DNA of 64,000 nt from Aurantibacter sp034110465 (GCA_034110465.1 JAWUZD010000002.1:1-64000); one strand, 5' to 3'. Shown: positions 35,081 through 45,247, counted from the first letter of the stretch. Notes: generated by a model from the sequence alone, not told the origin. Numbers and translations are program-made.

Positions 35081-36199
35081 CTAGACTGTTTTTTGTTTCA
35101 TTTTAATTCCTAAAGCTGTTTCAATTTCTGTAATACGTTTTCTTTCGTTACCAAGTATTATAACTATAGATTCTCCACGCTTTCCAGCTCTAGCGGTTCT
35201 ACCACTTCTATGTGTATAGTATTCTAAGTGTTCAGGTAATTGATAATGAATAACAAACCCTAAATTATTTACATCAATTCCTCTTGCAGAAACATCTGTA
35301 GATATTAATATTTGTAAGCTTGTATTTTTAAATGCACGCATTACTTTATCACGTTCACGTTGTTGCATATCGCCTTCTAATGCAGCTACATTAAACCCTA
35401 AATCTTGCAATTGTTTAGTTAAAGCTTGCGTACCAGCTTTAGTTCTACAAAATATAATACCTCTTTCTTCCTCTCGCTCTTCAAGAACAGATATTAAAGT
35501 ATCTACTTTTACTGGTAAGTTTGTTTCTATGAAAAAATGAGAAATATTCTCGTTAACTAAGCTTTCTCTATTAACCTGAAGTTTTGTTGCATCTGGTTTA
35601 ATGTATTTAGAAACTATATCTTTTAAGCTGTCTGGCATAGTTGCAGAGAATAACCAAGTTTGCTTCGTTTTTGGTGTTGTACTTAAAATGGTGGTTAAAT
35701 CGGTTTTAAAACCCATACTCAACATTTCGTCAGCTTCATCAAAAACAACCGTTTTAATACTATTTAAGTTAATGGCATTACGTTCTATTAAATCTATTAA
35801 TCTTCCTGGAGTTGCAACAATAACGTGTGTTGTTCTTTTAAGATTTTTTAATTGAATATCAATTTTTTCGCCACCATAAACACCTTCAATAAAAATTTTA
35901 TTTACGTTATATTTAGTAAACTTAAAAAGTTGTTTTTTAATTTGTTGTACTAATTCTCTTGTTGGCGCTAAAATTAATGCTTGGACTTCATTTTTATTAG
36001 AATCTATTCTTTGTAATAAAGGCAAGCCAAAAGCGGCAGTTTTACCTGTTCCTGTTTGAGCTAAACCAACTAAGTCGGTTTTTGTTCTTAGTAATATTGG
36101 AATAGCTTGTTCTTGAATTTGAGTTGGTTGTTTAATACCAAGTTCTTTTAACGACTTAATATAATTTTTTTCTACACCTAAATCTTTAAAAGTACCCAT
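35081..36199 (-). CDS. DEAD-box RNA helicase (canonical motifs)
   Basis: 372 residues, almost only the helicase core. Motifs: QPTQIQEQAIPIL, AQTGTGKT, PTRELVQQ, TPGR, DEAD (VFDEADEML), SAT, STDVSARGIDV and HRSGRTARAG. It lacks a distinct C-terminal tail. Unlike the helicases at 9.6-12.3 kb, motif II is normal. RNA remodelling role; specific substrate unknown. Confidence 0.9.
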   Translation of the reverse strand: MGTFKDLGVEKNYIKSLKELGIKQPTQIQEQAIPILLRTKTDLVGLAQTGTGKTAAFGLPLLQRIDSNKNEVQALILAPTRELVQQIKKQLFKFTKYNVNKIFIEGVYGGEKIDIQLKNLKRTTHVIVATPGRLIDLIERNAINLNSIKTVVFDEADEMLSMGFKTDLTTILSTTPKTKQTWLFSATMPDSLKDIVSKYIKPDATKLQVNRESLVNENISHFFIETNLPVKVDTLISVLEEREEERGIIFCRTKAGTQALTKQLQDLGFNVAALEGDMQQRERDKVMRAFKNTSLQILISTDVSARGIDVNNLGFVIHYQLPEHLEYYTHRSGRTARAGKRGESIVIILGNERKRITEIETALGIKMKQKTV

Positions 36200-36263
36200 A
36201 ATTACTTGCTTTTTTAAATTGAAAAAGATGAATAAATTTATCTTTACTTAATTCCTTTTATTA

Positions 36264-37817
36264 TTAATCCTTTGGAGGAAAACCGTTAATTTCTTCAAAT
36301 ATTTCATCAAAATTAGAACGCAAATACGCGTTTAATTTCTTTTTGTAATCGTCTTTTAACCAATCTACAAAGTTGTAAGTACTTTTACTAATACATTTTG
36401 TATAACGTCCAATCCTATAACTAATATCTTCTCCTAAAATCTTTGCTAAGGCTAATGCATCCCATAAGTCTTCACTATTTTCTGTACAAATTTTAGCGTG
36501 ATGAGTTATAGATCGCTCTAAAACAACTTTACTAGATTCACCGTTTCTAACAGACTCGATATATGTTTTATTGATATCAAAATAAACCTCTTTAGATTTT
36601 GCAAATTGCTTACGCAAATCTTCTGGCATTTCATACCTAAAGTTAGTTTCAATATCCTCGTCACTAATAATACCATCTAAATAATAATTTGGAGAACGGA
36701 AAATTCTATGCCAATCTAAATCACTTCCCCAAGGTCCAAATCTATGTAGGTTATTTCCTAAATCAATTACTGTAAATTTATTTTTTGTTTTTAAAATACG
36801 AGAACCACGACCAATCATTTGGTAGTAAAGCGTTAGCGATTTTGTAGCTCTATTTAAAACAATACAATCTACGGTTGGTTCATCAAAACCAGTGGTTAAA
36901 ATACTTACCGATGTTAAAATAGCATCTGGTGTTTCTTTAAACCATTTTAAAATAGCTTTACGCTCCTTTTTTGTGTTATTATTATCTAAATGTGCAACTG
37001 GATAACCAGCGCTTCTAAAAGTATCATAAACATGTAAAGATGTATTAATACCATTATTAAATATTAAAGTCTTTTTACCTTTACAACGTTCTTCGTAAGC
37101 TTGTACAAGCTTAGTTAACATATCTGTATTGGTATATAAATCTTCTGAAGATTTAACCGTATAATCACCATTAGCACCAACAATTAAAGACGTTAACCCT
37201 ACATTGTATGAATATACTTCTGCACGTGCTAAAAACTCGTTCTCTATTAAAGATTGAATGGTTTCTCCAACAATAAGTTCATTATAATTATCCTTCATTG
37301 GAAGGTTAATATTACTACTTAAAGGTGTTGCTGTTACTCCTAAAACAAAAGATTTTTCAAAAAACTTGAATAATTTTGTGAATGAGTTGTAATGCGCTTC
37401 ATCAATAATAACCAAACCAATATCAGAAATATCTAACTGATCATCATTTAAGCGATTATTTAAAGTCTCTACCATTGCCACAAAACAGTTGTAATTATCT
37501 TGATCAGATAAATCTGCTTTACTATCAACAATTTTGTTTGTAACACCAAACTCGTTAAGCATCTTAGACGTTTGCTTACAAAGCTCAATTCTATGTGTCA
37601 TAATTAAAACACGTTTATTATGATGCTTTAAGTATTGACGCACAATTTCAGAAAAAATCACTGTTTTTCCTCCACCTGTTGGTAATTGGTAAAGTAAATG
37701 GAAATCTTCTGGAGCTTCTTCAAAACATTTAAAAATCTTGTCTATAGCTCCTTTTTGGTAACTATAAAGACTTTTACCTTCTGTTTGCTCTTGTAGGTCT
37801 TGGGCTTTTAACGACAT
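36264..37817 (-). CDS. SF2 DEAD/DEAH helicase (type I restriction/UvrB-like core)
   Basis: 517 residues. Motifs: Q-like YSYQKGAID, Walker A PTGGGKT, DEAH (IIDEAHYN), TATP, then LTTGFDEP and QMIGRGSR. This is the ResIII/SSL2-type double-stranded nucleic-acid helicase layout, common as stand-alone DNA helicases in Bacteroidetes. No nuclease or DNA-binding domain is obvious; the C-terminal 100 residues are unique. It precedes the DEAD-box gene on the same strand by 64 bases. Confidence 0.88.
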   Translation of the reverse strand: MSLKAQDLQEQTEGKSLYSYQKGAIDKIFKCFEEAPEDFHLLYQLPTGGGKTVIFSEIVRQYLKHHNKRVLIMTHRIELCKQTSKMLNEFGVTNKIVDSKADLSDQDNYNCFVAMVETLNNRLNDDQLDISDIGLVIIDEAHYNSFTKLFKFFEKSFVLGVTATPLSSNINLPMKDNYNELIVGETIQSLIENEFLARAEVYSYNVGLTSLIVGANGDYTVKSSEDLYTNTDMLTKLVQAYEERCKGKKTLIFNNGINTSLHVYDTFRSAGYPVAHLDNNNTKKERKAILKWFKETPDAILTSVSILTTGFDEPTVDCIVLNRATKSLTLYYQMIGRGSRILKTKNKFTVIDLGNNLHRFGPWGSDLDWHRIFRSPNYYLDGIISDEDIETNFRYEMPEDLRKQFAKSKEVYFDINKTYIESVRNGESSKVVLERSITHHAKICTENSEDLWDALALAKILGEDISYRIGRYTKCISKSTYNFVDWLKDDYKKKLNAYLRSNFDEIFEEINGFPPKD

Positions 37818-37932
37818 GAAATAAATTTTGCGTTTTTTTCGATGTGCAAAAATACAACGTTTCTTAAGGTTTTACGAGTAATATTTAAAAAATTTTATAA
37901 TCCATATTTTTAAAGTAGTTTCGTGAGAAATA

Positions 37933-38730
37933 ATGAATAATCTACAATTACATTTTAGCGGTTTTTACAACACACCACATCTTTTTAAAAATGATGTTTT
38001 TGGTATGCAAACCTATCTTACTGTTAATACTAAAACTCCTGTATTTAATAAGTTAATTACCAAAAATTACAGATTAGGTCAGTTGGTGGAACGTTTTGTA
38101 TCTAATGAATTAATTCAAGACTCTAACATTAAAATTTTATCAGAAAATCATCAAGTCACTAAAGATAAAATTACCTTAGGCGAATTAGATGCGATTATTA
38201 GTAAAAACAATAAACCAATACACCTAGAGATTCAGTTTAAATTTTATTTATATGACGCTTCTTTAGGTCAAATGGATATTGATTGTTGTATTGGTCCAAA
38301 TAGAAAAGATAGTCTAGTCGAAAAGTTAAATAAGCTTAAACAAAAGCAATTACCAATTCTATATAAAAAAGAAACCAAGCCACTACTCGACTCTTTAAGT
38401 CTCAAAGCAAAAAACATTACGCAACAAATATATTTTAAAGCGCAACTATTTTTACCTTATGGCGAAGACATTTCGTTTATAAATCTTAATCAGAATTGTG
38501 TTTATGGTTTCTACTTTAATTACAATGACTTAAACACATTTAAAGATTGTAAGTTTTATTTACCAAAAAAAACAGATTGGCTTTTAGACGTCTCTACCAA
38601 TGTTAATTGGAGTTCATTAAATATTATAAAACAAGAATTAGATGTTTTTTATACAGAAAAATATTCGCCTTTAATTTGGTTAAAGTTTCCAAATGGCGAA
38701 ATTTCTAAATGTTTTGTGGTTTTTTGGTAA
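37933..38730 (+). CDS. DUF1853 family protein
   Basis: 265 residues. Family-like stretches: LGQLVERFVSNELIQ, KITLGELDAIISKNNKPIHLEIQFKFYLYD and GPNRKDSLVEKL. The acidic LGELDAI/HLEIQFK arrangement resembles a PD-(D/E)xK nuclease-like core, as inferred for this family, but activity is unproven. It is divergent from the SF2 helicase gene, with a 115-base gap. Confidence 0.85.
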   Translation: MNNLQLHFSGFYNTPHLFKNDVFGMQTYLTVNTKTPVFNKLITKNYRLGQLVERFVSNELIQDSNIKILSENHQVTKDKITLGELDAIISKNNKPIHLEIQFKFYLYDASLGQMDIDCCIGPNRKDSLVEKLNKLKQKQLPILYKKETKPLLDSLSLKAKNITQQIYFKAQLFLPYGEDISFINLNQNCVYGFYFNYNDLNTFKDCKFYLPKKTDWLLDVSTNVNWSSLNIIKQELDVFYTEKYSPLIWLKFPNGEISKCFVVFW

Positions 38731-38761
38731 GAATTTCATAAAAAAATCAACTTCTAAACGA

Positions 38762-39424
38762 CTACCAAATAATAGGTGTTTTTTTATTTTTAATTAAAAA
38801 CACATTAGTTTCACTAAAATGTTTAGAACCAAACCAACCTCTATAACTACTTAATGGCGATGGATGCGGCGCAGTTAAAATAAAATGTTTCTTTTTGTCT
38901 ATCAGTTTAATTTTCTTTTTTGCAAATCCGCCCCAAAGCAAGAAAACAACATTTTCAGTTTTATCACTAATTGTTTTAATAACTTGATCCGTGAATGTTT
39001 CCCAACCTTTATTTTGGTGACTTCCTGGCTTATGAGCCTCAACGCTAAGTGTTGCATTTAACAAAAACACACCTTGATTTGCCCATTCTTGTAAATTCCC
39101 GCTTAATGGAATAGCCTTACTAACATCTGTTTCCAGTTCTTTAAATATATTTTTTAATGATGGTGGATGTTTTTCATTATCATTAACACTAAAACATAAA
39201 CCATTTGCCTGATTGCAATTATGATATGGATCTTGACCAATAATAACAACTTTGATACTTTCTAAACAACACGAGTTAAAGGCATTAAAAATTTGTTTTT
39301 TTTGAGGAAAACATTGGTTATTTTTATAAGACTTTTCAACAAACACTTCTAAATCGTTAAAATATGGCTGATTAAATTCGTCTTTTAATAAGCGCTTCCA
39401 TTTTTCATTTAAAGTATTCAACAT
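38762..39424 (-). CDS. ung: Uracil-DNA glycosylase
   Basis: 220 residues, full length. Active-site motif GQDPYH at 63-68 (catalytic Asp65) and the DNA-binding loop HPSPLSSYRGWFG beginning at His187 are exact for family 1 UDG; the VFLLWG strand is also present. It excises uracil from DNA in base-excision repair. The catalytic His187 is in place. Confidence 0.96.
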   Translation of the reverse strand: MLNTLNEKWKRLLKDEFNQPYFNDLEVFVEKSYKNNQCFPQKKQIFNAFNSCCLESIKVVIIGQDPYHNCNQANGLCFSVNDNEKHPPSLKNIFKELETDVSKAIPLSGNLQEWANQGVFLLNATLSVEAHKPGSHQNKGWETFTDQVIKTISDKTENVVFLLWGGFAKKKIKLIDKKKHFILTAPHPSPLSSYRGWFGSKHFSETNVFLIKNKKTPIIW

Positions 39425-39648
39425 AAAAAAAGTGTTTAGTAATAGGCTGTAAAAATAATATTATCTTTAAGCTTTATAACATTATTTAGAAATGAAAAAA
39501 CTAAAATTATAAATTATCAATACACTTGGTATTTAAGTTGTAGAACTATTGTATCAAGAACCTTTAAAAAACGGAAATCCTTACTATAACAAAATGTTAG
39601 TTACTTACGATTTATAAAAAATAGCAATTAAACATCTCTAATAAATAT

Positions 39649-39909
39649 ATGGACATAAAAAACACTTTAAAAAGAACTGATTGGCTAGCAATAGAACGCA
39701 CAAAGCTGGCTAATGAACGTACATTTCTAGCTTATTTTAGAACATTTTTAGTAATTATAGGAACAGGAATTACAATTCTTAAAATTGATTTGTTTGCGGA
39801 GCTAAAATCGTTTGGATTTACCTTAATTATAACTGCTCTCCTTGTATTAATTATTGGTGTTTTTAGATTTTTAAAAGTTAGAAAAAATATAGAAAAACAT
39901 TATGTGTAA
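39649..39909 (+). CDS. DUF202 family membrane protein
   Basis: 86 residues. RTKLANERTFLAYFRTFL is the DUF202 signature, followed by two membrane spans (about 34-49 and 57-75). Similar short proteins occur widely and sometimes fused to SPX/VTC domains. Function unknown. Preceded by a gene-free 224-base stretch with no recognisable element. Confidence 0.88.
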   Translation: MDIKNTLKRTDWLAIERTKLANERTFLAYFRTFLVIIGTGITILKIDLFAELKSFGFTLIITALLVLIIGVFRFLKVRKNIEKHYV

Positions 39910-40043
39910 ATATTTAAAACTTACTTGTTTAAAGTTAAATATAAGTTTTTAACAATCTTTTTACATTTTTTTGACATTTACAAAAACATAAAAACAAGCT
40001 TCTTTACTTAGTTTTGGATTATATTCTTTAAATTTATAATATT

Positions 40044-40865
40044 ATGATTTACAAACAAATAACTTCAAAATTAATGTTAGGTTTCGTTTTATTACAATTA
40101 GTTAGTTGTAATAAAGAAGTAAAGGCAGATCAACCTACTTTACAAAACTTAGATTTAGCTCTAAATACAGAAATAGAGCCAATAATTACAAAAGATTCAA
40201 TTAGTAAATCAGAAAAAATAGAAGAACCTTTTTATTACAACGTTGGATCACGTTTTGAGCCTATAAAGAAAAGTGAGATTTTTCAATCTATAACAATTCA
40301 TAATTACCTCAATCCAATTGAATCTTTAGAGATTGAACAGTTTGAATCAGTCGATTTGATTAAAATAATCAACAATCAACAATCAGATATTCGTGTATCT
40401 CACAACGACCAATATTTTAGTAATGAGCAAATTTCATTTCTAAAAGGTTTAGAATACTCGGAACATTATATAGTTAGAATAAACTATAATATAAAAAACA
40501 CAGGTTCGGGTAAATTTGAGAATAACCATTTTAAATCTCATCTAACAGTTGTTCCAGAAACTCAAGCTTCATTTAAAAAAGGAAATGAAGCGCTTTTAAA
40601 CTACTTTAAGTCAAACAATAGTAATTTACCTAAAATTACAGATAAGACTAAATTTCGTGCTACTAAATTCTATTTTACTATAACTAAAAATAGCACTATT
40701 ACTAATATTACATCAGATTGGTCTACAGGTTATTCTGAAATAGACAAACAATTATTAGACTTAATTTCTAAAACTAATGGTTTATGGAATTCGGCCAAAA
40801 ACACCAAAGGAGAAAACGTAGACCAGGATTTAGTTTTAACTTTTAGCTTACCTGGCGGATGCTAA
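40044..40865 (+). CDS. Lipoprotein with TonB-like C-terminal domain
   Basis: 273 residues. Lipobox QLVSC (Cys22) at the end of an N-terminal hydrophobic span. The middle (about 65-170) is strand-rich with no recognised family. Residues about 180-273 look like a TonB C-terminal fold: a helix with KGNEALLNYFKSN, then strands with FRATKFYFTITKNSTITN, then YSEIDKQLLDLI and GLWNSA, ending SLPGGC. As a lipoprotein it cannot be an ordinary TonB, which needs an inner-membrane anchor. It may be a TonB-domain stress or surface protein. The terminal Cys is unusual. Confidence 0.55.
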   Translation: MIYKQITSKLMLGFVLLQLVSCNKEVKADQPTLQNLDLALNTEIEPIITKDSISKSEKIEEPFYYNVGSRFEPIKKSEIFQSITIHNYLNPIESLEIEQFESVDLIKIINNQQSDIRVSHNDQYFSNEQISFLKGLEYSEHYIVRINYNIKNTGSGKFENNHFKSHLTVVPETQASFKKGNEALLNYFKSNNSNLPKITDKTKFRATKFYFTITKNSTITNITSDWSTGYSEIDKQLLDLISKTNGLWNSAKNTKGENVDQDLVLTFSLPGGC

Positions 40866-40948
40866 TATTTCTAATTAAAACAAAAGAGTTTCATAATATT
40901 TAAAAGCAACCATTTTGTATCTTTATACTATTAAAATAGGAGTATAAT

Positions 40949-42082
40949 ATGTACACTATTATTGGCGCAGGTATTGGCGGTTTAACTACAGCTCTAGTCT
41001 TTGAGAAATTAGGAATTCCATACCAATTATTGGAAAAAGCAAAAGAACCAAACGCAATTGGAGCTGGAATTTGGTTAACACCAAATGCTTTAAAAGTATT
41101 AGAGTTTGTTGATGTTTTAGATCAAGTTATTGCTACAGGAAATACCATTAATAGAATTACACTTTCAGACGAAAAACTAAATCCTCTTGCGGATAGTAGT
41201 CAGCTTCCAGCTAAAGAAAAATATGGGTTTTCTAATATTGCTATTCATAGAGCAGAATTACAAAAATGTTTAATTGATGCTATTCCAAAAAGTAAATTAC
41301 ATTAGGGAAAAGGTTTTAAAAATTTTACTACAGAAAATGACAAAACCACAGTTTTTTTTGAAGACGATTCGTCTATAGAAACCAACTTCATTATTGGAAC
41401 AGATGGCATAAATTATAAAGTACGTTCACTCCTATTTCCAGATTCTAAAATTAGATATTCTGGACAAACGTGTTGGCGTGGTGTTAGTAAAAACGGATTA
41501 CCAAAAGATTTTATAGATCGCGGTTGCGAGCTTTAGGGGAAAGAAATCCGTTTTGGGTTTTCGCATTTAAACGCTACAGAGACTTCTTGGTTTGTTGTTA
41601 AGAAATCTGTAGCTTTTGGAACAGATAATCCTTCAACTTTAAAAGAAGAATTATTAAATTTATGTAAAGATTTTAACACAATAACACAACAACTTATAGA
41701 ACATACAGAATTAGAGAATATTCTTAGAAACGATATTATAGATTTGAAACCTATAAAAAAATGGCATAAAAACAATATTTGTTTAATTGGAGATGCTGCT
41801 CATGCTACTAAACCTAATATGGGTCAAGGTGGCACACAAGCCATAGAAGATGCGTATTATTTAGGATTATTAATTCAGAAGAATCCTAACATAACTGTTT
41901 TTGAAGCATTTCAGAAAACACGATACAAACGTGTAAACAATATTGTATTTCAATCTTGGTACACAGGTAAAATAGCACATATTAGTTGGTTTACTAAAAC
42001 ACGAAATTTTATATTTAGAAGTCTACCAAAGCAATTAATAGATAAAAATATGCATTCTGTTTACGAGTTAAAAGAGTTGTAA
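40949..42082 (+). pseudogene. FAD-dependent monooxygenase gene with two in-frame TAG codons
   Basis: One continuous frame of 378 codons with stops only at codons 119 (TAG, 41303-41305) and 196 (TAG, 41534-41536), and a normal TAA end. The FAD-binding N-terminus YTIIGAGIGGLTTALVFEKLG and the GD motif CLIGDAAHATKPNMGQGG are intact, as is the rest of the PHBH-like monooxygenase. At both stops the neighbours read H-stop-G-K and E-L-stop-G-K. In this family the second site is normally ELWG, and the first also fits HWG, so each stop is best explained as TGG to TAG. It is either a very recent pseudogene or a gene read through at amber codons. Substrate unknown. Confidence 0.8.
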
Positions 42083-42145
42083 AATGCTATATTAAACCAA
42101 TTGTTTCCACTAAATTTGTTTTGAAAAAGAAAGCAAATTAAAAGA

Positions 42146-44311
42146 ATGATTAACATTCACGAAAAAACCATACAAGATTTAGAATTCCTAACTGTTTTAG
42201 AACAAACTAGTACGCATTGTATTACTACTTTAGGGAAAGAAAAAACACTTACCATTTTACCATTTTCGAATAAAGAGCAGTTATTGTATGAATTACAATT
42301 AACAAACGATTATGTGTCTTCTTATTACAACGATAATAGAATACCTAATCACGGATTTGATGAAATTACCAAGGAATTAAAACTTCTTAAAATAGAAAAC
42401 ACTTTTTTAGAACCATTAAGTTTTAAGAAAATCGTTTCTATATCAATGACTTCCAACGAGATTGTAAAATTCTTAAATAAATTTGAAGAATATTATCCAA
42501 ATTTAAAACAATTCAGTCAAAAAATTGAAGTTACTAAAGCAATTGTAGAACGCATTGATGCTGTAATTAATAGGTTTGACGAAGTTAAAGACGATGCTTC
42601 ACCTCTATTATACCAACTTCGTCAAGAAATAAATAAACTAAAAGGAAAAATAAACTCTAGTTTTTCTTCGGCTTTAAATACCTATCATAATTTAGATTAT
42701 TTAGATGATATTAGAGAATCTGTAGTAGATAACAGACGCGTTTTAGCTGTAAAAGCAATGTACAGACGTAAGGTTAAAGGTGCTATTATGGGCGGAAGTA
42801 AAACAGGAAGCATTGTCTATATAGAGCCAGAAACTACGCTAAATCATAGTAGAGAGCTAAATAATTTAGAATACGAAGAACACGAAGAAGAAGTTAGGGT
42901 TTTAAAAGAATTAACTAATTTTTTACGCGACTATTATCCGTTAATTAGTAATTACCAGACGTTTTTAACAGAAGTAGATGTTATTTCGGCGAAAGCCAAA
43001 TACGCTAAATCTATGAACGCTATTTTACCAGAAATTAGCGATAATCGTGAAATTCATCTACGTGATGCTTATCACCCTATACTCTATCTTAATAATTTAG
43101 AGAAAAAAGAACACACGTTTCCACAAACTATTTCATTAAATCAAGACAGTAGAATTATTGTAATCTCAGGACCAAATGCTGGTGGAAAAAGTATTACACT
43201 AAAAACCGTTGGATTATTACAATTAATGCTGCAAAGTGGTTTTTTAATTCCAGTACACGAACGTAGTAAAGCTGCAATATTTGATAGAATTTTAAGCGAT
43301 ATTGGAGATAATCAATCTATTGAAAACCATTTATCGACTTACAGTTACCGATTAAAACAAATGAATTACTTTCTAAAGAAATGTAATGCAAACACCTTGT
43401 TTTTAATTGATGAATTTGGAACTGGATCAGATCCAGAACTTGGTGGCGCTTTAGCAGAAACTTTTTTAGAAGAATTCTACGGAAGAAATGCTTTTGGAAT
43501 TATTACCACACATTACGCTAATCTTAAAATGTTAGCAAATGAAAAAGAGGAAATGATTAATGCCAATATGATGTTTGACGAAAAAACATTAGAACCAATG
43601 TATAAATTGGCATTAGGTCAAGCAGGAAGTTCTTTTACGTTTGAAGTTGCTCAGAAAAATGGAATTCCTTATAGTCTAATAAACAGGTCTAAAAAGAAAA
43701 TTGAACGTAGTAAAGTTCGATTTGATGCGACTATTGCTAAACTTCAAAAAGAACGTTTTAAATTAGAAAAAACAGAACAATCTTTAAAGGTTAACGAACG
43801 TAAAAAACAAACTGAAGCTGAGAAATTAGAAATTATAAATACTAAAATTCAGAAGAAATTAGAAAGCTATCAGGAATTATACGATTCTAATCAGCGTTTA
43901 ATTTACTTAGGTCAGAAAGTAAATGATATGTCTGAAAAATTCTTCACAGATAAGAAGAAAAAGGATTTAATGGCAGAGCTTTTCAAGTTAGTTCAAATAG
44001 AAAATTCTAAACGTAAAAAGCAAACTACAAAGCAGCGCAAAGTAGAAAAAGCAAAAGAAACCAAAATAAAACAAGAAGCTGAAATAAAGGTTGAAGTTAT
44101 TCGCAAAAAGAAAAAAGAAGCCAAAAAGAAAGCACCAATAGTAGAAACACCAAAAGTAGAATTAAAGGTTAACGATCGCGTTAGAATGCACGACGGTAGA
44201 GCTGTTGGAACAATAGATAAAATTGAAAAGAAAAAAGCTATTGTAAATTACGGCATATTTACCTCTAACGTTAATTTAGATTTATTAGAATTAGTAGAAC
44301 GTGTAAAATAG
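42146..44311 (+). CDS. mutS2: MutS2 family ATPase without Smr domain
   Basis: 721 residues. MutS core helices in residues 1-330, Walker A GPNAGGKSITLK near 342, Walker B with LIDEFGTGSDPELGGALAE, then a long coiled coil and a C-terminal KOW-like strand domain (VNDRVRMHDGRAVGTIDKI). No Smr nuclease domain is present after it, unlike the B. subtilis and H. pylori proteins. MutS2 proteins resolve branched DNA, suppress recombination or rescue collided ribosomes; without Smr, cleavage activity is uncertain. The gene starts 63 bases after the interrupted monooxygenase gene. Confidence 0.92.
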   Translation: MINIHEKTIQDLEFLTVLEQTSTHCITTLGKEKTLTILPFSNKEQLLYELQLTNDYVSSYYNDNRIPNHGFDEITKELKLLKIENTFLEPLSFKKIVSISMTSNEIVKFLNKFEEYYPNLKQFSQKIEVTKAIVERIDAVINRFDEVKDDASPLLYQLRQEINKLKGKINSSFSSALNTYHNLDYLDDIRESVVDNRRVLAVKAMYRRKVKGAIMGGSKTGSIVYIEPETTLNHSRELNNLEYEEHEEEVRVLKELTNFLRDYYPLISNYQTFLTEVDVISAKAKYAKSMNAILPEISDNREIHLRDAYHPILYLNNLEKKEHTFPQTISLNQDSRIIVISGPNAGGKSITLKTVGLLQLMLQSGFLIPVHERSKAAIFDRILSDIGDNQSIENHLSTYSYRLKQMNYFLKKCNANTLFLIDEFGTGSDPELGGALAETFLEEFYGRNAFGIITTHYANLKMLANEKEEMINANMMFDEKTLEPMYKLALGQAGSSFTFEVAQKNGIPYSLINRSKKKIERSKVRFDATIAKLQKERFKLEKTEQSLKVNERKKQTEAEKLEIINTKIQKKLESYQELYDSNQRLIYLGQKVNDMSEKFFTDKKKKDLMAELFKLVQIENSKRKKQTTKQRKVEKAKETKIKQEAEIKVEVIRKKKKEAKKKAPIVETPKVELKVNDRVRMHDGRAVGTIDKIEKKKAIVNYGIFTSNVNLDLLELVERVK

Positions 44312-44322
44312 ATTTATTATTA

Positions 44323-44778
44323 CTACCTAAATACCTTGTAAACAATCCAAGCTGGACCAATTAATAAAAACTGTAAATCTTTAATAAAGCTAGGTTTCTT
44401 TCCTTCTATTTTGTGTCCATAGAATTGTCCTATCCAAGCTACTATAAACACAATTAAAGAAAAGTAAAACAATGATATTTGTTCACTTATATAATAGTTG
44501 CCAATTAAACAGATAGCGGAAAACAATAGCATTTGAAAGCCAACTTTAATAGATAACTGAAAATAGAAAAAGATTAAGATTATAGTTAGCACTAAAAAAG
44601 CCCAATTAGCTAAAATTGGATGTGGTAAAAACGATAAAATAGTATAATGTGGAATACTCATTACCAGTCCAATAACCGAGAAGAAAATTGCTGGTACACA
44701 AATAAAATGAATTTTAATATTTTTTTCATTTTGATGACTAACAGCATAATCGTCAAACCAAGATTGTAAACTTTTCAT
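44323..44778 (-). CDS. Mpo1-like (DUF962) membrane protein
   Basis: 151 residues with four membrane spans. Opening MKSLQSWFDDYAVSHQNEKN and HFICVPAIFFSVIGL match DUF962/Mpo1-like proteins; the GHKIEGKKP motif is also seen. Yeast Mpo1 is a dioxygenase of 2-hydroxy fatty acids that uses conserved His residues; here His15, His24 and the later GH fit. Role in lipid alpha-oxidation is inferred from the family. Confidence 0.8.
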   Translation of the reverse strand: MKSLQSWFDDYAVSHQNEKNIKIHFICVPAIFFSVIGLVMSIPHYTILSFLPHPILANWAFLVLTIILIFFYFQLSIKVGFQMLLFSAICLIGNYYISEQISLFYFSLIVFIVAWIGQFYGHKIEGKKPSFIKDLQFLLIGPAWIVYKVFR

Positions 44779-44807
44779 AAATACTAATTTCTTTAAAAAT
44801 AATCAAT

Positions 44808-44815
44808 TATTTTTG
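44808..44815 (+). promoter_or_regulatory. Bacteroidetes -7 promoter box (TATTTTTG), near-leaderless
   Basis: TATTTTTG at 44808-44815 ends 6 bases before the ATG at 44822. A TTG in the same reading frame at 44813 is inside the box. If the box is used, the DCC gene's mRNA is leaderless or nearly so. Confidence 0.5.
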
Positions 44816-44821
44816 TTATGT

Positions 44822-45247
44822 ATGATAGAAATTCCAGAAAATAAATCGCTTATACTTTTCGATGGTGTTTGTAACCTTTGTAGCAGTTCTGTACAATATA
44901 TTATTGAACGCGATAAAAGTAATAGATTTGTTTTTGCAGCACTAGAAAGTAATCTAGGAAAGCAGATTATAGAACAATACCACATAGATCCATCTAAAAC
45001 AGATTCTATTTTATTATACAGAAAAGGTAAAGGCGTAAAAAGCAAATCTACTGCTGCTATATTAATAGCAAAACACTTAGGTTTTCCTGCTAATCTAATT
45101 TATCCTTTTTTAATTATTCCTGCTTTTATTAGAAATTTTGTGTATGATTTTGTTGCAAAAAACCGCTACAAATGGTATGGTAAAAAGGAAAGTTGCTGGA
45201 TTCCTTCACCAGAATTAAGAATTAAGTTTTTAGAAGATATTTCTTAA
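44822..45247 (+). CDS. DCC (DUF393) family thiol-disulfide oxidoreductase-like protein
   Basis: 141 residues from the ATG at 44822 (MIEIPENKSLILFDGVCNLC). The DxxCxxC motif DGVCNLC is the DCC signature, a thioredoxin-like fold; YIIERDKSNRFVFAALES also matches. The family is thought to have redox activity, without defined substrates. An earlier TTG at 44813 was rejected because it sits in the promoter box. Confidence 0.85.
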   Translation: MIEIPENKSLILFDGVCNLCSSSVQYIIERDKSNRFVFAALESNLGKQIIEQYHIDPSKTDSILLYRKGKGVKSKSTAAILIAKHLGFPANLIYPFLIIPAFIRNFVYDFVAKNRYKWYGKKESCWIPSPELRIKFLEDIS

